DNA of 64,000 bases from contig NZ_JAUALB010000001.1 of assembly GCF_030345795.1 (NCBI RefSeq), positions 4,394,001 through 4,458,000 on the forward strand, read 5' to 3'. The notes beneath the pieces were generated by a model. That model was not told where the DNA came from and did no database searches. It worked only from the letters and a program-made list of their open reading frames with translations. This stretch comes from Micromonospora sp. WMMA1363 (lineage in GTDB: Bacteria > Actinomycetota > Actinomycetes > Mycobacteriales > Micromonosporaceae). A program made the position numbers and the translations under genes. Positions 59,025 to 64,000 of this stretch are shown here, one piece after another (position 1 is the first letter of the stretch; each line of letters opens with the position of its first letter).

Positions 59025-59784
59025 GGCGTTGGCCGCGGCTGTCCACGCCCAACCTGGATCGGGCGCTCGCTTCGAGTGGGGGCTGGCGGGGGCGGCCGAG
59101 CTTGGCCGGGTCTGCGCGGTGCTGGTGGTGGTGGACGTGCTCTCGTTCACCACCACCGTGGAGGTGGCGGTCGCCCGTGGTATGCGGGTACACCCGTTTC
59201 CCTGGGGCGAGCAGGCCGCCGAATACGCAGTCCGGGTCGGCGCTGTTGCCGCGGTGGGCCGCCAGCAGACCACCCCGGAGCAGCCGTGGTCACTCTCGCC
59301 GGCGGCGCTGAGTACCGCGCCGGTCGTCGCCGACTTGGTGCTGCCGTCGCCGAACGGCTCGGCGATCAGCGCCGCGGCCAGCGCCACCGGGCTGCCGGTC
59401 GTCGCGGCCTGCCTGCGCAATGCCCGCGCCGTCGGGCGTTGGCTACGCCGTCAGGGGTACGGCTCGACGGATGCTCCGATCGGCGTCGTCGCGGCTGGCG
59501 AGCGCTGGCCGGACGGGTCGTTGCGCCCGTCGGTGGAGGACCAACTCGGTGCGGCCTGCGTGCTCGACGCGCTCTCCGGGGTGCCGGGTGGCCTCTCCGT
59601 CGAGGCGGCCGTGGCGCTGGCCGCGTTGGCCAGCACGCCGGACGTCCCGGCGGCGGTCCGGGGTGGTGTTTCTGGTCGGGAACTCGCCGAACGCGGCTTC
59701 GCCCGGGACGTTGAACTCGCTGTGCGAGTCGGCGTCTCGGACGTCGTGCCGGTGCTCTTCAGCGGCGTTTTCGCCGCCGCCTGA
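58987..59784 (+). CDS. ComB-like 2-phosphosulfolactate phosphatase family protein
   Basis: 265 residues from GTG at 58987, overlapping the purL end by 38 nt. [44 protein letters not shown] and [24 protein letters not shown] are the ComB pattern with its acidic metal ligands. In methanogens the enzyme makes sulfolactate for coenzyme M; actinomycetes do not make coenzyme M, so the substrate here is another phosphate ester. Expression is coupled to purL. Confidence 0.88.
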   Translation: MTPSSPPRPISAEALAAAVHAQPGSGARFEWGLAGAAELGRVCAVLVVVDVLSFTTTVEVAVARGMRVHPFPWGEQAAEYAVRVGAVAAVGRQQTTPEQPWSLSPAALSTAPVVADLVLPSPNGSAISAAASATGLPVVAACLRNARAVGRWLRRQGYGSTDAPIGVVAAGERWPDGSLRPSVEDQLGAACVLDALSGVPGGLSVEAAVALAALASTPDVPAAVRGGVSGRELAERGFARDVELAVRVGVSDVVPVLFSGVFAAA

Positions 59785-60051
59785 CGGTGCTTCCCCCGAT
59801 CTGTTTCCGCCCGGCGGGGTCCGTGCCGCTGCCCCTGCCTCACCGAGGCGCCCGGACCCGCTGACCCTTGCCTGTGGGGCCGGCGGCAAGCACATCGCGA
59901 TGAAGCCGGAACGTCGGGGCGTACGAGACCACGACAGGCCCGGTTTCGGGTGATTGTGTCGGCCTGAGGGGTCGGGGCGTGGGGAGGCGACGGGAACGGT
60001 TGGGGCTACCTGAGCGGGACGGCTCCAACCGCGTCGCGTGTCACCCCGGTC

Positions 60052-61791
60052 TTAGTCGTCCAGCCAGTCCAAGCGGCGACCGCTCCGGTCGTGCGGTGGG
60101 CCGTCAGGACGACCTCGGCCGGTCTGCGCCGGGTCGCCGTAGCCACCCTGGTCGTAGCCGCGGTCGTCGTATCCGCCGCGCTGGGCTGGTGGTTCCTGCC
60201 CGTAGCCGCCCGGCTGGTCGTAGCTGCCGTACCCGCCGCGTTGGTCATACCCGCCTTGGTCATACCCGCCTTGGCCGTATCCGCCGGTCGGCTCCCCGCC
60301 CCGTCCGTACGGCGCGGGGTCGGGCTGCCCGTAGCCGGTTTCCTGCCGATACGTGCCGGTTGCGTACGGGTCGGCCGGCTCCGGGTACTGCGTGGCGTCG
60401 CCCTGGTAGCGGCCGGTTGGCTCGTCGTACCGGTCCCCGTAGGAGGGTGCTGCGCCGCCGGGAGCCGGCGGGTAGCCCGCTCCGACCGCCGCGCCGGCGG
60501 GAGCGCTGTAGCTGCTGCCGCCGTAGCCGCCGTCGGAGGAGGGCGCGGTGCCGTAGCCGCCGTCGCCCCAGCCGGCGGGAGCGCCGTACGGTTGCGGGGG
60601 AGCGCCGTACGGGTCCGGTGGGACGTCGTCGACCATCGGGCGCTGCAGCATGGTCGGGGCGTCATTGAGCCCGCCGCCGACCATCGTGGGAGTGGTCCCG
60701 GCCGGGTTGACCACCCGGGTCTGATCGTCCACGCCGTGGTAGGCGCCCCGGGCTGCCGGGACCGCGCCGGCGGCACCGACGGCGGGCGCCGGACCGCCCT
60801 CGATGGCGTCGTCGTCGTTCTGCTTACGGCGCATCCAGAGCAGCACGATCGTGCCGACACCGGCGGCCACGAGGAGGCCGCCGAGCAGGATGATCAGCAG
60901 CGAGCCGGTGCCGCCCGAGCTTTCGTTGCCGGCGTTCGCCGGCGGGGGCGCGGCTGCGGCCTCGCTTGTCTCCTCGGTGCCTTCCTCGGTCACCTCGGCA
61001 CTTGGAGTCGCCTCGACACTCTCGGAAGGCGTGGCGCTCGGGGTAACCTCAGTCTTGATCGCGAGGGTGATCCGCTGGCCGGTGATGCTCTGTCCGTTGG
61101 AGGCGTTGAAGCTCTTGGTGGCGTAGATGTTGTCGAAACTCGCCCCGATGTCGAGCCGGCCGGGCGCGATCGGCTTGCTGGTCGTGCCGGTGAAGCGGTA
61201 GTTGCCGTTGTCGTCGCTGACCGTGTCGAACTTCTTGCCACTGGCGTCCTGGAGGATCACCACCGCGCTCGATACGGCGTCGCCGGTGGCCCGGTTGACG
61301 ACCTTGCCGGAGATCGATCGGACCGTCTCAGGTTGCTGCGGCTGTGGGCCGCGCACCGTGATGTCCCGCTCGGCATTGCCGGACTCGCCGGCAATGGCGG
61401 CGGTGATCTGGACCTTGCCGGACTTGGTGCCACCGGCGGCGACGTTCCCGGCGACCAGGGTGACCTTGTAGGTCTTCGACCCGCCGTCGCGGTCGATCTC
61501 CTCCTCCGTGAAGGCGCAGTTGCCGTCGCAGCGGAGCTCACCGAAGGTCGTGGTGACCCGGACGTCGACCGAGTCCGAGTTCTCCGTGTCCTGCTTGGCG
61601 TTGTTGTTCGTCACCCGGAACGACAGGGTGGCCTGCTGACCGGACGTGAGGGTGCCGGAGGACAAGCCGGTGATCAGGACCCCGGGCTCGGCGGCGAGCG
61701 CCGGGGCCGCGGGGACGGTGAGCAGGGCGCCGACAACCAGCGCCACGACCACACCGGCCCGCTGCTTCCAGGCACGTCGGTGTGTTGACAC
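60052..61791 (-). CDS. Single-pass surface protein with Gly/Tyr/Pro-rich cytoplasmic tail
   Basis: 579 residues from GTG at 61791 behind GGAAGG. Signal peptide (AGVVVALVVGALLTVPAAPALA), a first beta-sandwich (about 35-150), a carboxypeptidase-regulatory-like domain (SISGKVVNRATGDAVSSAVV to FTGTTSKPI), a Thr/Glu/Ser/Pro stalk, a membrane helix (SLLIILLGGLLVAAGVGTIV) and RRKQ as stop-transfer. The last 240 residues are low in complexity with many YG, GGY and YDQ repeats, as in phase-separating proteins. Function unknown; no sortase signal. It lies opposite to the purine genes. Confidence 0.85.
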   Translation of the reverse strand: MSTHRRAWKQRAGVVVALVVGALLTVPAAPALAAEPGVLITGLSSGTLTSGQQATLSFRVTNNNAKQDTENSDSVDVRVTTTFGELRCDGNCAFTEEEIDRDGGSKTYKVTLVAGNVAAGGTKSGKVQITAAIAGESGNAERDITVRGPQPQQPETVRSISGKVVNRATGDAVSSAVVILQDASGKKFDTVSDDNGNYRFTGTTSKPIAPGRLDIGASFDNIYATKSFNASNGQSITGQRITLAIKTEVTPSATPSESVEATPSAEVTEEGTEETSEAAAAPPPANAGNESSGGTGSLLIILLGGLLVAAGVGTIVLLWMRRKQNDDDAIEGGPAPAVGAAGAVPAARGAYHGVDDQTRVVNPAGTTPTMVGGGLNDAPTMLQRPMVDDVPPDPYGAPPQPYGAPAGWGDGGYGTAPSSDGGYGGSSYSAPAGAAVGAGYPPAPGGAAPSYGDRYDEPTGRYQGDATQYPEPADPYATGTYRQETGYGQPDPAPYGRGGEPTGGYGQGGYDQGGYDQRGGYGSYDQPGGYGQEPPAQRGGYDDRGYDQGGYGDPAQTGRGRPDGPPHDRSGRRLDWLDD

Positions 61792-61953
61792 GTCCACCGC
61801 CTTCCGGACTGGCTGCACCTCCACGGCCGGCGGACACCGGGCGGGGGTCATCACGGTACGAATACGCCGTCGGCAACTATGCCTTGTCTAACCGGATCAG
61901 CGCGACCCAGGGCCGGCGTGACACGCACTGTGTCCGAGTCGTATCGTCCCGTT

Positions 61954-62307
61954 ATGCCCTCTCCGTACGTTAAATCGGCTGCCGTCGCGGCGGCGTTGTC
62001 GGCGCTCGATGAAGGACGAACGCCCGACCGGTCGGTGTTTCGGGAGGCGGTCCGTGCCTTGTTGACTACCCTCGGGGAGCGCGCCCCCGGCCGATCGGTG
62101 GAGGTGCGTGTCCCACCTTACGGTGTGGTTCAGTGCGTTCCGGGTCCCCGGCACACCCGGGGCGTCCCGCCGAACGTGGTCGAGACGGATCCGGCGACCT
62201 GGCTGCGGGTTGCCACCGGTCGGCTCGACTGGGCCGACGCGATCACGCAGGGCCGCGTGCGGGCGAGCGGGATCCGCGCGGATATCTCCGCATACCTGCC
62301 GCTGTAG
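61954..62307 (+). CDS. SCP2-like sterol carrier family protein
   Basis: 117 residues from ATG at 61954. AAVAAALSALDEG at the start, then SVEVRVPPYGVVQCVPGPRHTRGVPP, ETDPATWLRVATGRLDWADAI and the final VRASGIRADISAYLPL give the SCP2-like/MDMPI C-terminal fold. Such a gene regularly stands before purF in actinomycetes; its function is not known. Confidence 0.85.
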   Translation: MPSPYVKSAAVAAALSALDEGRTPDRSVFREAVRALLTTLGERAPGRSVEVRVPPYGVVQCVPGPRHTRGVPPNVVETDPATWLRVATGRLDWADAITQGRVRASGIRADISAYLPL

Positions 62308-62469
62308 CTGCGGTTGCGCGCAGCAGTGCGTGACAACGTGCAGTCAACTCGTGACTTTATGTGTTGACTTGCGTTCGCGTACACTGTCAGGCGACGACGA
62401 CAGTGGTCCCGGCCGAGAGCGCGAATCCCGTGATTCCCGCCAGGCCAGTCCAGCATGAGGGAGCGGCAG

Positions 62470-64000
62470 GTGCCCCGAGGCGATGGCCGACTGAGCCACG
62501 ACCTTGATCCCCAGCGTCCAGGCCCCCAGGACGCGTGCGGCGTCTTCGGTATCTGGGCGCCCGGCGAGGAGGTCGCCAACCTGACCTACTTCGGTCTGTA
62601 CGCGTTGCAGCATCGGGGGCAGGAGGCGGCCGGAATCGCGGTCAGCGACGGCTCGGGGGTGGTGGTTTACAAGGATCTCGGCCTGGTCGCGCAGGTGTTC
62701 GACGAGCCGACCCTGGCCAGTCTGCGCGGGCACGTGGCGATCGGCCACGCGCGATACTCGACGACCGGCGCCTCCACCTGGGAGAACGCCCAACCGACGA
62801 TCCGGTCCACCAGTGCGGGCACCACCATCGCGCTGGCTCACAACGGCAACCTGGTCAACACCGCCGACCTGCAACGCGAGGCCGCCGAGCGGGGGGCGGT
62901 CGCCGACCGGGCCACCAACGACACCTCCCTGGTGACGATGCTGCTCGCCAGCCGGCCAGACCGGTCGGTCGAGGCGGCCGCGTTGGAGGTGCTCCCCCAG
63001 CTGCGGGGCGCGTTCAGCTTCGTCTTCATGGACGAGTCGACGTTGTACGCGGCCCGCGACCCGCACGGAGTGCGCCCGCTGGTGCTCGGCCGGCTGGAGC
63101 GCGGCTGGGTCGTCGCCAGCGAGACGGCCGCGCTGGACATCGTCGGCGCGAGCGTGGTCCGCGAGGTCGAGCCCGGCGAGCTGATCGCAATCGACGAGGA
63201 CGGCCTACGCTCCACCAGGTTCGCGTCGCCGGAGCCGAAGGGTTGCCTCTTCGAGTACGTCTACATCGCGCGCCCGGACGCCACCATCGCCGGGCGGAAC
63301 GTGCACGCGGCGCGGGTGCAGATCGGTCGCCAGTTGGCCAGGGAGTACCCGGTCGAGGCCGACCTGGTGATCCCGGTGCCGGAGTCCGGCACGCCGGCGG
63401 CCATCGGCTTCGCGGCGGAGTCGGGCATCACCTACGGCGCCGGCCTGATGAAGAACCCCTACGTCGGGCGCACTTTCATCCAGCCGTCGCAGACACTGCG
63501 CCAGCTCGGTATCCGACTCAAGCTCAACCCGCTCCGCGAGAACGTACGCGGCAAGCGGCTGGTCGTGGTCGACGACTCAATCGTCCGCGGCAACACCCAG
63601 CGGGCCATCGTGCGGATGCTCCGCGAGGCCGGTGCGCTGGAAGTGCACGTTCGCATCTCCTCACCACCGGTGACCTGGCCGTGCTTCTACGGCATCGACT
63701 TCGCCACCCGGGCCGAGTTGCTCGCCAACGGGCTGGACAACGAGGGTGTCCGGCGGTCGATCGGTGCCGACACCCTCGGGTACGTGTCGCTGTCCGGACT
63801 GATCGCGGCCTCCGAGCAGCCGAAGAGCCGCCTCTGCCGAGCCTGTTTCGACGGTGAGTACCCGATCGAGCTGCCGGCCGCCAACCTGATCGGCAAGCAC
63901 GTGCTGGAGGGGGTCGGCCGGCGTGTCACCGCCGAGGCATCCGAGCAGCACACCCCTCCGCTCGTCGCCACTCCGGGCGATAACGACGGTCGCGGCTCGG
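62470..64000 (+). CDS. purF: Amidophosphoribosyltransferase (partial at right edge)
   Basis: At least 510 residues from GTG at 62470, with GGGAG 7 nt ahead; the 3' end is outside the window. A propeptide of about 22 residues precedes the catalytic Cys in DACGVFGIW. GHARYSTTG, AHNGNLVN, RDPHGVRPL complete the Ntn glutaminase; VIPVPESGTPAA, KNPYVGRTFIQPSQ and VVVDDSIVRGNTQRAIV form the PRPP-binding half. CLFEYVY, SSPPVTWPCFYG and CRACF supply Cys for a 4Fe-4S cluster as in Bacillus PurF. It makes phosphoribosylamine, the first committed purine step. Confidence 0.96.
   Translation, partial: MPRGDGRLSHDLDPQRPGPQDACGVFGIWAPGEEVANLTYFGLYALQHRGQEAAGIAVSDGSGVVVYKDLGLVAQVFDEPTLASLRGHVAIGHARYSTTGASTWENAQPTIRSTSAGTTIALAHNGNLVNTADLQREAAERGAVADRATNDTSLVTMLLASRPDRSVEAAALEVLPQLRGAFSFVFMDESTLYAARDPHGVRPLVLGRLERGWVVASETAALDIVGASVVREVEPGELIAIDEDGLRSTRFASPEPKGCLFEYVYIARPDATIAGRNVHAARVQIGRQLAREYPVEADLVIPVPESGTPAAIGFAAESGITYGAGLMKNPYVGRTFIQPSQTLRQLGIRLKLNPLRENVRGKRLVVVDDSIVRGNTQRAIVRMLREAGALEVHVRISSPPVTWPCFYGIDFATRAELLANGLDNEGVRRSIGADTLGYVSLSGLIAASEQPKSRLCRACFDGEYPIELPAANLIGKHVLEGVGRRVTAEASEQHTPPLVATPGDNDGRGS

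Noticed and set aside
62342..62400. Strong promoter before purF
   Set aside because: TTGACT and TACACT are only 10 nt apart, the wrong spacing for one promoter.

Overview
The window is high-GC actinomycete chromosome, most like the family Micromonosporaceae. This rests on dense high-GC codons, Lsr2, WhiB and DUF2637 proteins, F420-type oxidoreductases, a mycobacterial-style MaoC/FabG4/FadA2 block, and the purB / purS-purQ-purL / purF order with an SCP2-like gene before purF. The genus is an inference from gene content.

Left part (1 to about 13,930). The codons here are clearly less GC-rich than in the rest. It opens with the end of an ATP-grasp peptide ligase and a complete PIMT-like methyltransferase, the gene pair known from aspartimide-forming graspetides; a precursor gene would lie outside the window. 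A strong terminator and an IS1380 element follow. From 3157 to 13129 lies a leftward block resembling the early arm of a temperate actinophage: Lsr2, DUF2637 protein, SLOG protein, metallophosphoesterase, a primase split over two reading frames, endonuclease VII, DnaB-like ATPase, a Cas4-like nuclease that seems to start at ACG, a WhiB-HTH fusion and an HTH protein. Units are separated by hairpins, and an 18-bp motif stands in the same orientation before four of them, recalling the stoperators of L5-like phages. The block ends at the 3' half of a tRNA-Arg gene, a probable attachment site.

Middle part (14 to 49 kb). Remnants of mobile DNA come first: a zinc-ribbon protein and a frameshifted IS1380 transposase. 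A fatty-acid block follows: acyl-CoA synthetase, acyl-CoA dehydrogenase, SCP2 protein, TetR regulator, DedA, MaoC hydratase, FabG4-like reductase and FadA2-like thiolase. Three near-identical 16-bp palindromes tie the TetR gene to both divergent promoters. Next are a quinone-oxidoreductase-like protein, a large orphan protein, an NmrA reductase with a SoxR-like regulator lacking the Fe-S cysteines, and an unusual small cluster: Gfo/Idh dehydrogenase, sugar-phosphate cyclase, LuxS homologue with all key residues, sugar-phosphate isomerase and LLM oxidoreductase. An ISKra4 element sits exactly in front of the cyclase. Then come a BP74-like secreted protein, a two-gene NAD-type formate dehydrogenase, an IS110 scrap, a second kind of IS1380 element, a methyltransferase and a second, apparently identical copy of the first IS1380 element in inverted orientation.

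Right part (49 to 64 kb). After a VOC protein, a GGDEF protein with a small partner, and a flavin reductase with a divergent ArsR-like regulator, the window enters conserved chromosome: purB, YbjQ protein, secreted trypsin-like protease, purS-purQ-purL, a ComB-like phosphatase, a membrane protein with a long Gly/Tyr/Pro-rich cytoplasmic tail, an SCP2-like protein and the start of purF.

The most promising candidates for something new are the LuxS/cyclase cluster (30742-37363) and the phage-like element with its repeated operator and adjacent graspetide genes (1-13927).
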